Counted from the stretch's first letter, positions 1 through 7,704 are shown. The stretch: DNA of 10,000 nt from Monoplex corrugatus (GCA_030674185.1 JAPXFY010000015.1:25476043-25486042), one strand, 5' to 3'. The notes: a model not told the origin generated them from the letters alone. Program-made: numbers and translations.

Positions 1-218
1 TACGAGGTAATCCATGTCCTGTGAAATGCCTGGACAGTACTGACCGGATGTCCTACACATCGGTCATGTACTCTACGACCTGACCACCATTATTACGTGT
101 CCAGCCGTAGGAATTGTCCCCCCACTCTGGCATTTGAGGGCTGGCCTCGCCTCGTTAGATCAGCGTGGTGGTGGAGGCGTCACCATTCATTTCTGCCTCA
201 GTGGCAACTAGACGTAAC
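1..218. other. Unique sequence, no gene seen
   Basis: No coding, RNA or repeat feature is supported here. An open frame that starts at 97 on the plus strand runs directly into the TG repeat and a T-rich tract, and its translation turns into alternating Cys/Val/Tyr residues. It is best read as chance. Confidence 0.6.
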
Positions 219-264
219 GTGTGTATGTATGTATGTGTGTTTGTGTATGTATGTGTGTGTGCGC
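219..264 (+). repeat. Imperfect TG / TATG microsatellite
   Basis: The plus strand reads GTGTGTATGTATGTATGTGT and continues as mixed GT and GTAT units, ending in a short GCGCGC run. It is alternating purine-pyrimidine throughout, apart from a TTT interruption near 240. The interruptions suggest an old array. Confidence 0.85.
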
Positions 265-302
265 GCTGGAGCGTTCTTTACCGTCACTCGGTCTCGTACC
301 AG

Positions 303-351
303 ATTTTTTTTTTCTGTATTTTTTATTTAGGTGTTTTTGGTGTCGTGTGGT
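303..351 (+). repeat. T-rich low-complexity tract
   Basis: T runs of 5 to 10 bases are broken by single C, G or A bases. There is no A-rich mate or target duplication to show that it is a retroelement tail on the minus strand. Confidence 0.6.
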
Positions 352-433
352 TTTGATTTGTGTTCGGAATTAATCGCTTGTTTCTTTTTGGTTAAGGGCA
401 GCGAGTGTGTGTCCTGGGATGAATAATAAATCG

Positions 434-478
434 CCTTCCTCCTCTTTCACTGCTGTCTCTTCTTTCTCTGTCTCTCAC

Positions 479-564
<86 letters not shown>
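434..564 (+). repeat. CT-rich tract passing into a long (CA)n microsatellite
   Basis: A pyrimidine-rich stretch (434-475, CCTCCTCTTTC then TCTCTGTCTCTC) passes directly into CA repeats at 476. After one G at 483 the array is uninterrupted from 484 to 564, about 40 dinucleotides. A 64-codon plus-strand frame across it is only a Thr-His translation of the repeat. The long pure core suggests a polymorphic locus. The same CT-then-CA order recurs at 7486-7876. Confidence 0.97.
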
Positions 565-567
<3 letters not shown>

Positions 568-1220
568 GAGAAAGAGATCATCCCTAACCCTCCCCTTCTA
601 GCCTTTATCCACTTGCCTTCTCGTCTTGTCTCTGTGCTGATGGTTGCAGATAGAATCTCTGCAATAAAACCAGCCACCAATAATGACAGGATCTTTCCAA
701 GGAATTACAAGGAACACGGTTTCCTTTTTTAAAACGTAAATACAAATTTAAAAAGAAGGAAAAAGAAACCAGTGTATGCGATTAATACAGGCTTCCATTC
801 GCAAAAAGCACCTTTTCGTCAGGTGAGTTTACAGAGGCTTCCTGTATCACTGAATCACTAACATTTTTTCAGGGAATATACTCGGTGTGAATCAGCTCCC
901 ATTCTTTAGACCTTTCTTTAAAATCCAGTTCTGTTTAGTAGACCAAATCTCATTCACCCGAGAGCTCATAGCGGACATGGGCAGCTAGATGCCTCGTACA
1001 GACACAAACAAGTTTTTTTTAATCGCTACAGCCGTTTCGGTCAATAAAAACTCAAACACTACCGTCGCACTTTCAACTTTTGAGTCCGGGGAAGCTTAGA
1101 GAACAGCAAAGGGCACACCTGTTATCGAATTTGTCATCGTAAAAATTAGTAAAAGACGGCACTTGCTGGTCAACAAAGGCCGACGTATACACTATCCTGT
1201 GAACGGAATGGGTTACAGGT
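565..1220. other. Unique non-coding sequence
   Basis: No open frame of note, RNA gene or repeat is visible. The only local signals are short A/T runs (727-760, 1012-1021) and AATAAA-type hexamers, which are expected by chance in DNA of this composition. Confidence 0.55.
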
Positions 1221-1282
1221 TCGGGATGACTGCTCTCTCTTGTTTCTTTAGTTAAAGAGCGAGCAAAGGGAAGTCATCCTGG
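1221..1282 (+). other. Imperfect stem-loop
   Basis: GGATGACT (1224-1231) pairs with AGTCATCC (1272-1279). Inside it GCTC (1232-1235) pairs with GAGC (1261-1264), and CTCTT (1237-1241) pairs with AAGAG (1255-1259). There is one T/C mismatch, a 7-nt bulge on the 3' side (1265-1271) and a 13-nt loop. Three more outer pairs, two of them G-T, extend the base. The overall size is near that of a short microRNA precursor, but the bulge is large. No function can be assigned. Confidence 0.4.
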
Positions 1283-1751
1283 TGGGGCCGCGGGGGACAA
1301 AATGAAAGCCGTGATTCCCGTCTCGCTCTGCCAGTTTCTGAAGCGATCTTAACAGTTTTGGTTCTCTTTGGTTGCTCATATCTTTTTTTTTCTTCTTCAG
1401 AGCTTGTCTGTCGGTATCTCACAGTTTAAGAACCAGCTTTAAATAACGATCGTCGTTTGAAGCTAAGCCAGTCACGAAAATAGCCTGATGTTGATGTGAA
1501 GAGTTGAAGTAGGCTGTTCATGAATTCCATAAAGCACACGAAATGCTAAATGAAAACGGGTGTTAATCCACATAAAATACGCTAAAATCCTTAAATTGTA
1601 TTCAGTCAATACGGAACGGAAAACCGGAGGGAGTGGAACAGACACATTGCACATAGCGGGTGAGAGAAAAGCAAACTAGAGTTGTATGTCATTGTGCACA
1701 TCATTATAATCTAACTTTTAAAACGCACTAATCAATCTTTACTAGTTTAGT
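1283..1751. other. Unique non-coding sequence with one acceptor-like tract
   Basis: At 1381-1400 a pyrimidine run of 18 bases ends in CAG, a good match to a metazoan 3' splice site, with a CTTAAC branch-like motif about 47 bases upstream. No convincing exon follows. A 60-codon minus-strand frame (1472-1654) has no recognisable domain and is of a length expected by chance. Confidence 0.4.
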
Positions 1752-1766
1752 GTTGTTGTTGTTGTT
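1752..1766 (+). repeat. (GTT)5 microsatellite
   Basis: Five perfect GTT units are followed by ATT and a T-rich stretch. Confidence 0.8.
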
Positions 1767-2099
1767 ATTTCAAGGGATTTTGGTTGGGTGCATGTAAGTA
1801 TGAAATAGGAAATCTTCTCTTAACACTGGTTTAGTCACTTACAGTTCGGTCTTGGTGTGATTTAGTAGGTACACTCAAGAATAGGGCAACGTTTGAGACT
1901 TCTGTATTACTATTAAAATGGTTTATTGATGTGATAGGTTCATACTGTAAAACCCACAAAGACCGTCATTCGTACACTGGCCATAGTTATAAGTCACAGT
2001 GGACGCTGTACTGCAGACAGACATTAATATAACAATGACTGGGCACGAGTATTTTTAGGATTTCTGTTTAAAGGATTTAGAACAACAGTCATTAGAGGC
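1767..2099. other. Unique non-coding sequence
   Basis: AT-moderate DNA in which I see no ORF, tRNA-like promoter box, long inverted repeat or tandem repeat. Confidence 0.55.
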
Positions 2100-2111
2100 T
2101 GACGTACGTCA
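2100..2111. promoter_or_regulatory. 12-bp palindrome with two TGACGT half-sites
   Basis: TGACGTACGTCA is a perfect 12-base palindrome. It consists of two inverted TGACGT half-sites of the kind bound by bZIP (CREB/ATF-type) proteins, spaced differently from the canonical TGACGTCA. It lies just upstream of the TG array. No promoter or gene is visible nearby, so regulatory function is only a possibility. Confidence 0.25.
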
Positions 2112-2128
2112 AATGTGCTCAAAGGTTT

Positions 2129-2219
2129 GGTTGTGGTGTGTGTTGTGGTGTGTGTGTGTGTGTGTGTGTGGTTTTGTGTGTGTGTGTGTGTTGTGTGTGT
2201 GTGTGTGTGTGGGGCGTGC

Positions 2220-2257
<38 letters not shown>
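2129..2257 (+). repeat. Interrupted (TG)n microsatellite
   Basis: TG blocks are separated by GG, TTTT, TT and GGGGCGTGCGTGCG interruptions. The longest pure block is about 34 bases (2224-2257). Frames on both strands (79 codons plus, 100 codons minus) are Val/Cys or Thr/His repeat translations. The purine-pyrimidine alternation makes it a candidate Z-DNA former. Confidence 0.95.
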
Positions 2258-2260
<3 letters not shown>

Positions 2261-2282
2261 GTTTTGTTTTGTTTTGTTTTTT
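2257..2282 (+). repeat. (TTTTG)n pentanucleotide array
   Basis: TTTTG repeats about five times directly after the TG tract and ends in a T6 run before GAAG. On the minus strand this reads as CAAAA units, a form often seen in retroelement A-rich tails. No element is recognisable next to it on that strand. Confidence 0.9.
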
Positions 2283-2422
2283 GAAGTTTTAGATGATGGT
2301 GTCCCCATTCTCGGAATAAATGTCATCTACAGTGATGCCTCGTATACCTTGTGATGGACATAATCCAAAGCGATCGTGGCGTTGATCGAAGACCAGCATC
2401 AAGTACAAAGCAACGATAACCA
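2283..2422. other. Spacer between the microsatellite and the SINE
   Basis: No independent feature is visible. I looked here for a duplicate of the bases after the SINE tail (2794 onward) as a target-site duplication and did not find a convincing one. Confidence 0.4.
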
Positions 2423-2429
2423 GTCGCCG

Positions 2430-2485
2430 TGGTGTAGTGGTTAGCGCAACGGACTACTGACTTGAAAAGTTGTGGGTTCGAATCC
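2430..2485 (+). promoter_or_regulatory. Internal RNA polymerase III promoter of the SINE (A and B boxes)
   Basis: The A box TGGTGTAGTGG is at 2430-2440. The B box GGTTCGAATCC at 2475-2485 matches the consensus completely. Their 34-base separation is that of a tRNA gene, so the copy could still bind TFIIIC. No T4 terminator directly follows the tRNA-like part, as expected for a SINE that reads into its body. Confidence 0.8.
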
Positions 2486-2679
2486 CCATCAGCCCCTTCA
2501 AAAATCATCGTGGGATTTTCGGCCGTAACTGATTCCTACCCAGAGTTGGGCGTGCTATGGGCTCATTGGGAAGACTGGGACCACACAATCGAGTCTCATC
2601 CACTTTACCGATGCGTCATTGAAGGTGTGCTCAAATCTTCTGACCAGCGTCGCAGGAGTCTGTAACTCTCGGTCCTGGT

Positions 2680-2687
2680 TGACGTCA
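2680..2687. promoter_or_regulatory. Perfect CRE palindrome inside the SINE body
   Basis: TGACGTCA is the consensus cAMP-response element octamer. It lies in the body of the SINE, so if it is part of the family consensus it would be dispersed with the copies. One octamer alone is weak evidence of function. Confidence 0.3.
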
Positions 2688-2793
2688 GGATATTATGACA
2701 GTAAGCGTAGAGTACAGCCCTGTTACACAATCTCCATCCTAGATGGAACTCCGTAGCATCATGATTATCATCCTCACTGACATCATCATCATG

Positions 2794-3334
2794 GCATTTT
2801 AAAAAGTGTGCCAGCTTCTGCGGCCATTCAGGAAGTGTAGAAAATGCGACAAAAAAGTGAGCTGCTCAACACCCCCTCTCCCCTGAAAATTTTTTTTTTA
2901 ATTTTTAAAAGTGCAAAGCAACGTGTTTCATTACTGTACCAAACCAGAAAGGATCGAAAGAGAAAAGGGAGGTGAACATATGAGGCTTCACGTTTGTCTT
3001 CATTTTCACCATAATTCTTGGGACGAGGGTGTGTCATTACCAAATATTAATTTAAACTGCAGAAATGTTCTATGCAGCTTGCCAAGAAGCATACATCAAA
3101 ACTTAAAATGATACACAAGATTTGTATATCTCTCAAGCACGGCAGACGATCAGTTCTTAGATCATCAGTAACACAATCACCGAAACATTGCGACCTTGTA
3201 GTTTGCAGCTTGCCTGCCTCAGGGACTCCTGAAGTTGGGGCGTATACAGCTTCGGCTACTGGCAGGGCCACGGCTATACGAATGGGTTGAAGGATAGAGG
3301 CCTGACAGTGTGCCATCCACTGATCTTAATGGCT
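2794..3334. other. Unique non-coding sequence
   Basis: It holds a T10 run (2890-2899) inside an A/T patch. Overlapping 60 to 90-codon frames lie on both strands between 2828 and 3316. Neither strand gives a recognisable domain, and open frames on both strands at once suggest composition rather than coding. Confidence 0.5.
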
Positions 3335-3360
3335 GGGGAGGTGGGGAGTGGGGAGGGGGG
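3335..3360 (+). other. G-quadruplex motif
   Basis: Four G runs (3335-3338, 3343-3346, 3350-3353, 3355-3360) are separated by loops of 4, 3 and 1 bases. This meets the standard G3+/N1-7 definition with every run at least four G long. No promoter or gene end is recognised nearby. Confidence 0.75.
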
Positions 3361-3826
3361 TAGCAGGATAGGCATAGAGCTAACAAATTAATCCCGGAAA
3401 ATAAGACTTGTTACATCGAATACAGAGACTGGCCAGAATATACAGAAATGGAAAACCTCCGTTGCTGCCCCACATGATATAAATGATATAATAGGCAGTA
3501 ATTGATGGCAAACGTTAAATGAAGATTAGATAACAAGGGAAACTCAAACGATACGAAAGTGGTCAGCTGTATCTCGACATCACGTGCTCAGTCTTCCGTC
3601 ACAGAATTTAAGACTTGGCTCTTCGACAGTGTAGAATTGTAAGACAGTAACATACGCATTTTGTGTCTAAACAGAAGTTGACGTCCGTATGTCTCAAGAG
3701 ACCATGGATCTACACCACTTGTATGTCTGTTTACAGTAGTGTTTGTTTGACTGACCAGACCAAGTTATGAATGACCATGATCCACCTGAACATGTTTAAA
3801 CCTTCTGTAAGTTGAATGCTCTTAAC
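3361..3826. other. Unique non-coding sequence
   Basis: No supported feature. A short frame ending at 3642 faintly resembles the C-terminus of LINE-type polyproteins, but it is too short to call. Confidence 0.5.
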
Positions 3827-3889
3827 AGAAAAAAGGGAAAAGAAGAAGAAAAGAAAGAAAGGAAAGAAGAAAAGAAGGAAGGAAGAAAG
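3827..3889 (+). repeat. Uninterrupted 63-nt purine tract, GAAA/GGAA-rich
   Basis: Every base from 3827 to 3889 is A or G, in mixed AGAA, GAAA and GGAA units. Tracts of this type can adopt triplex structures when mirror symmetry is present; symmetry here is only partial. Confidence 0.9.
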
Positions 3890-4637
3890 TCAGACTGTCC
3901 TCAATTTTTAGCAACAACTTTTCCTTCCACTTATAAAATAGGGTTGTGAAATGGAAGGCAAGATCATTTCTGGGATATTGCGCAGGCACTTAGCCTAGAT
4001 ACAAACAACTGCGTGGGCTGCAATTGCAGACGATTAACGTAAGTACACCCAATCATTTGTATCCTCACTCTGATAAGTGCTTGTGTCCAACACGAAGAAG
4101 ACATGTGATGATGTTAGAGGCTGCATGTTGTGGAGAGTGACGAGTGACATGGAGGTCATTATCTGGCCGGCATTTAGCCAGCCCTCGTTGAAGCTCGTCA
4201 ACCATCTTCCTAATTATCTGTAACGCCATAACCAAGACCACTTTTGTCAATTTGCCTCTTGCTCTCATTTTGTGATGCGGCTTCTTCCCTGTCACTGGCC
4301 ATTAAGTGTTCTCACGAAAGAACTGTTCGTACTTGAGAAATGCTCCTGGCGTTTTCTGTGCCTGCTATAGCGTTTAGTCAAGTACGCTTTTGGAAAATTC
4401 AGCCTGAACAGTGCTTTTCCTTTTTTTCAAACTTATTTTTAATTCGTCTTTGACAAAACACAAATAAAGACATGGTTTGCTGAACATTGTTACAATATCA
4501 TTGAGAAAACGGAACAAGATTTATATACAATGGATTGAGCAAATCTGATATACATACATCATATCAACTAGTCTGCTACATGTTTTTTTTTTAAACAATA
4601 CAAAGTCATTTAATTTATACAGTTTCAGATTTTAGTT
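3890..4637. other. Unique non-coding sequence
   Basis: A 76-codon minus-strand frame at 4065-4295 has an even amino-acid composition with many Lys, Arg and His, but no domain I recognise and no support from neighbouring exons. 4400-4637 is AT-rich with T runs. Nothing else is visible. Confidence 0.5.
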
Positions 4638-4650
4638 GGTGGTGGTGGTG
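4638..4650 (+). repeat. Short (GGT)n repeat
   Basis: About four perfect GGT units lie between T-rich flanks. Confidence 0.75.
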
Positions 4651-4927
4651 TTTGTTAACAATACTTTTCCTGTTACAGCACAGCACGTCTTAAATTATCT
4701 ACATTTTATGAGTGTGTATACGACTGATCACGTCTTGAGCATATAGATTTTTTTTCCTTTATTCTATTATGAAATTATATACACTAATGTAAATATTTTG
4801 AAAAGATGCCCGTTTTAATACACTGGTTTTAAAAAGTTCGACAGGACATATGTTAATAATATCGTTGAGGTGGGAGGCAGAGAAATACTAAGCATTCTTT
4901 TCTCTTACATTAAACAGATTGAGACTG
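4651..4927. other. AT-rich unique sequence
   Basis: Mostly A/T with T runs at about 4749 and elsewhere. No ORF, RNA gene or repeat is supported. Confidence 0.5.
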
Positions 4928-4990
4928 ATTGTTATTGTTATTATAAGTGTTGTTGTCGTCGTTGTAGTCGTCATCGTTATCGTTGTTTAT
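4928..4990 (+). repeat. Degenerate trinucleotide tract (GTT/GTC/ATC)
   Basis: TTGTTATTGTTATTATAAG is followed by GTTGTTGTCGTCGTTGTAGTCGTCATCGTTATCGTT. The three-base rhythm with substitutions at fixed positions indicates a decayed triplet microsatellite. A 65-codon plus-strand frame here is its translation. Confidence 0.65.
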
Positions 4991-5150
4991 GTTTTTGTTA
5001 TAACATTCCAGTTGCAAAAAAAATTACAAGCACTTCAGATTATATCTCCGCCAAGGTCCACACTTAGCGTAAAGTATATTTTGTTTGTTGCGAACTAAAA
5101 TATATCTAACATGAGAAAGACAAACCCGGTGTTTGCTTAAAAGTTATTTT

Positions 5151-5170
5151 AATAATAATAATAATAATAA
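5151..5170 (+). repeat. (AAT)n microsatellite
   Basis: There are 6.7 perfect AAT units directly after a T4 run. A short A-rich ACAAAC stretch follows. Confidence 0.9.
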
Positions 5171-5398
5171 ACATAAACAAACAACATATGAAACGGGGGA
5201 GGATGAACAGTCGGGGACATTTTTAACGCACAACACCGTCAGTGCATGTTTTCATAGTGACTCACAGTCATTACTCCACGGGAGACAACTGGCGAGATAC
5301 CATTTCTTCTTGTTCCGGTTCCGCTTGGCCACAGCAGTAGAACAGGACGAGGGACGGGAACGACTCATCTTCGTATCACACGTAATGAAAGTGAGATG
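5171..5398. other. Unique sequence with higher GC
   Basis: The 5260-5395 part is richer in GC and open on the plus strand as part of an 88-codon frame. No domain is recognisable and no splice or translation context supports it as a gene. Confidence 0.45.
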
Positions 5399-5436
5399 AT
5401 AATTGGACCTGACCTGATACAAGTCGGGCCAATTAT
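5399..5436 (+). other. Stem-loop with 14-bp stem
   Basis: ATAATTGG (5399-5406) pairs with CCAATTAT (5429-5436), and CCTGAC (5408-5413) pairs with GTCGGG (5423-5428) with one T-G pair. A single A (5407) is bulged and the loop is the 9 bases 5414-5422. It is shorter than a microRNA precursor and has no T run after it. It could be a small foldback remnant or chance. Confidence 0.5.
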
Positions 5437-5591
5437 TGCAATTATATGGCCATTGAGAAGCTTCCCGTCTGAAGTTAAGCGAAGTGGAGACAGGGAGATG
5501 ACTCTAGAGACTTAATTATGATGAAAAGACTGCGCTAATTATCTCAAAGTATCAACCACAACGACATAGTAAACACCAAACCGAAACAAGA
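5437..5591. other. Unique non-coding sequence
   Basis: No supported feature. A GAAGTTAAGC decamer at about 5472-5481 matches the box A region of 5S rRNA, but its surroundings do not continue the match. Confidence 0.45.
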
Positions 5592-5639
5592 TAGACAGTA
5601 AAGACCACACGAGTTAGACAGTAAAGACCACACGAGTTA
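5592..5639 (+). repeat. Exact 23-bp tandem duplication
   Basis: TAGACAGTAAAGACCACACG plus AGT is present at 5592-5614 and again, identical, at 5615-5637, with two more bases of a third copy. The perfect identity points to a recent slippage duplication. Confidence 0.95.
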
Positions 5640-5726
5640 TCTCCAAAAATACAAACCAAAACAGGTGATACATGCCACACTAATCATTACCATTCCCTGG
5701 CTCTTTTAAAACATACAGATAATTTC

Positions 5727-5784
5727 CTTTCTTTCTTTCTTTCGTTTATTTTTTGATTGTTTGTTTGTTTGTTTGTTTGTTTGT
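5727..5784 (+). repeat. (CTTT)n followed by (GTTT)n
   Basis: CTTT units (5727-5743) and GTTT units (about 5759-5784, over six copies) are separated by a T-rich linker. The change from C to G at the same phase suggests a mutation that spread within one tetranucleotide array. Confidence 0.9.
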
Positions 5785-5808
5785 AAGCTACTTTTTGCGT
5801 TATTATAA

Positions 5809-6379
5809 GATTGAAATCAAGTCCTTCTTGTTTAACTTTCTACATTCCTGAAATTGGGTCTGTCTTGTTCAACTTGGCGTGATTTCTTGAAAGTGAAATT
5901 GAGTTTTTCTCGTTCAACCTTGTATGAATTCTTGAGGTTGATAAAGTGTTTGTCTTGTTCGATTTTGTGTGATTCCTTGAGATTAAAATGGGGTCTACCT
6001 TTTTTTAATTTGTGTGATTTCTTGAGCTTGAAATGAGGCCTGTCTTGTTCAGTCTTGTGTGATCCTTTGAGATTGAAACTGGGTCTGTCTTGTTCGACAC
6101 AGGTTTGAGATTGAATTTGGGTCTGTCTTGTTCGACCCTGTGTGATTCCATGAGATTGAAAATGGGTATGTCTTGTTCGACCCTGTGTGATTCTTTGAGA
6201 TTGAAATTGGGACTATCTTGTTGATCTTTGTGTAATTTTCTAAAATTGAAATTGGATCAGTCTTGTTCAACATTGCGTGATTCGCTGAAATTGAAATAAG
6301 GTATGTCTTGCTCAACCTTGTGTAATCCCTTAAGATTAAATTCAGGTCTGTCTTTAGCTCAATTTTGTGTGATTCCTCG
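5809..6379 (+). repeat. 45-bp minisatellite, about 13 copies
   Basis: The consensus unit is GATTGAAATTGGGTCTGTCT followed by TGTTCGACCTTGTGTGATTCCTTGA. Using the TCTTGTTC core as anchor, copies lie at 5826, 5863, 5908, 5953, 5998, 6043, 6088, 6126, 6171, 6216, 6261, 6306 and 6351. Intervals are 45 bases except 37 (first) and 38 (seventh). Copies differ by many substitutions but almost no indels. The 45-base period equals 15 codons. On the minus strand each copy reads approximately as NHTGSNKTDPISISK, with one stop in the copy at 5998 and a frame break at the 38-base interval. The longest frame is 127 codons (6049-6432). This is most likely a non-coding satellite, though a decayed repetitive coding sequence is possible. 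Confidence 0.93.
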
Positions 6380-6588
6380 TTACGGCCAGACGTTTTAACA
6401 AATCTTAGATAAACAAAAAAAATCAATTTCAAAATGAGAGAGATTAGTTAATTTGCAACTCTTGTCTCCATTTCACTTCACCATCCCATATCTGTTTTGT
6501 CAGGGACTGTACCTATATATTTTGTTGAAAAGCATGGGTGCCGGTTATGAAGAGAATAAATCACATAAATCTCGCGTGTAAGTGTAGA

Positions 6589-6591
<3 letters not shown>
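6380..6591. other. Unique non-coding sequence
   Basis: No supported feature between the 45-bp array and the CT microsatellite. Confidence 0.5.
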
Positions 6592-6642
<51 letters not shown>

Positions 6643-6658
6643 GTCTGTCTGTCTCTCT
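6592..6658 (+). repeat. (TC)n followed by (TGTC)n microsatellite
   Basis: About 23 perfect TC units run from 6592 to about 6638, then four TGTC units, then TCTCTC. The pyrimidine run continues with CCC-rich sequence to 6694. Confidence 0.96.
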
Positions 6659-6670
6659 CCCTTCCATCAT

Positions 6671-6694
6671 CCCTCGATCCCTCCATCCCTCCCC
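6671..6694 (-). other. G-quadruplex motif on the minus strand
   Basis: On the plus strand four C runs (6671-6673, 6679-6681, 6687-6689, 6691-6694) are separated by 5, 5 and 1 bases, so the minus strand meets the G3+/N1-7 rule. It is less stable than the other motifs here because most runs are only three long. Confidence 0.55.
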
Positions 6695-7183
6695 TCTGAC
6701 AGGAGATTCAAGATTTTATACTGACACAGACAGTGATTGAAAGCACCAGATGTCATCATCGCAGCTGCTCCGTGGTATACCAAATCAAAGGGACCAGATG
6801 CCGATAAACGTGTAGCTCAGCCGATACCGTGGCCTGCCATCCACAGTATAATCCATACCCGTTGACACTCACCCCTTTGATCTCTGTTTGCTCACTGATC
6901 TCCCGTTTCCAATCAGTTTTGAGAGGGATGTCAAGATGAAAAGAAGCGACAAAATACTGACTGTGTATCACAAAAATGTACCGTGATAAGAGTCTGAAAT
7001 TTGAGAGTTATAGAGCAGTCTGTTGTACTGTGTTTTATCTGCAGTCTAAAATCGGTCCTGATCATTATATTCTTCTTCTTATGCAGACTAGAGCTCTTGC
7101 GAGCACTCCCTGTCTCAGCATATAAATTTATACAAACCGGCCTACCTCGCAGAAGGAGGGGAGTTTTGTACTTATTACCCCTT
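6695..7183. other. Unique non-coding sequence
   Basis: A minus-strand frame spans 6931-7359, but it crosses the C21 run as a Gly stretch and has no recognisable domain. Shorter frames on both strands likewise show nothing familiar. Confidence 0.45.
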
Positions 7184-7204
7184 CCCCCCCCCCCCCCCCC
7201 CCCC
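7184..7204 (+). repeat. C21 homopolymer
   Basis: Twenty-one C in a row, preceded by CCCCTT and followed by GCC. Long C/G homopolymers are uncommon compared with A/T ones. The tract can form a G-quadruplex on the minus strand and an i-motif on the plus strand. Its exact length is liable to sequencing error. Confidence 0.95.
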
Positions 7205-7485
7205 GCCTTAATAACAGTAATAGTCCGTCTCTGGCGAGCAAGGAGAGAATGTGGAAGGAATACAGGTGAAATATCTGGAAGGTAGAAATAAGAAAGAGCC
7301 CAGTGAGGAAAGGAGAGCATGACAGGAAAGAAGAACCCCGAATTATTTAAAAAAAACAATGTAGACAGCTTCTATGGTGCCAAAATAGAAGGGGACCTTA
7401 CTTTCTGCATCTGAAGTGCCCCACTGCGGGTATCAATATCATATACATATGTATACATATGCACACCTGGATACACTAGCTGTAG
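7205..7485. other. Unique non-coding sequence
   Basis: No supported feature apart from an ATATACATATGTATACATAT stretch (7441-7460), a partly palindromic AT/CA patch near the next microsatellite. Confidence 0.5.
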
Positions 7486-7543
7486 CTCTCTGTCTCTCTC
7501 TGTATCTCTCTCTCTGTCTCTCTCTCTCTCTCTGTCCTGCTCA

Positions 7544-7594
<51 letters not shown>

Positions 7595-7704
7595 AGAGAC
7601 ACACATACACACACAAAAACACACACACAAACACACACATATATACAGACAGACACACAGACACACACGGTCTCCACACAACACAACACACACACAACAC
7701 ACAC

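Larger units (their letters stand above)
2423..2793 (+). mobile_element. tRNA-derived SINE
   Basis: The 5' part (2423-2495) is tRNA-like, with a GTGGTGTAGTGGTTAGCGC D-arm region and a T-arm carrying GGTTCGAATCC. It is not a working tRNA: the seven bases before the A box do not pair with the bases after the T arm (TCAGCCC), the T stem keeps only three pairs, and the anticodon stem is lost. A unique body of about 260 bases follows, then an ATC-rich segment from about 2758 ending in CATCATCATCAT at 2781-2792. That tRNA-head, body and simple-repeat-tail order is typical of SINEs. The 3' limit is inferred from the tail, and no target-site duplication is obvious. Such elements depend on a partner LINE for mobility; none is visible here. 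The family is not identified. Confidence 0.8.

Noticed and set aside
407..601. 64-codon plus-strand frame
   Set aside because: Most of it is the Thr-His translation of the CA microsatellite.
841..875. CACTAACATTTTTTCAG as branch point and 3' splice site
   Set aside because: The branch-like A is only about 11 bases from the AG, too close for normal splicing, and no exon follows.
1472..1654. 60-codon minus-strand frame
   Set aside because: No domain or context; chance length.
2423..2495. Functional tRNA gene
   Set aside because: Acceptor and anticodon stems do not pair and the T stem has only three pairs; a SINE head explains it better.
3532..3642. Possible C-terminal remnant of a LINE polyprotein (motif like FKTWLFD before a stop)
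   Set aside because: Only about 35 codons with a weak motif match and no upstream reverse-transcriptase sequence.
4065..4295. 76-codon minus-strand frame as a gene
   Set aside because: No recognisable domain, no supporting splice sites, and a length expected by chance in 10 kb.
5472..5481. 5S rRNA-like decamer GAAGTTAAGC
   Set aside because: The match stops at ten bases; the internal element and box C of 5S are not found downstream.
5809..6379. CRISPR array
   Set aside because: The 45-bp units are directly adjacent with no unique spacers, and the setting is eukaryotic.
6931..7359. 142-codon minus-strand frame
   Set aside because: It crosses the C21 run as poly-Gly, shows no family resemblance and overlaps an open plus-strand frame.
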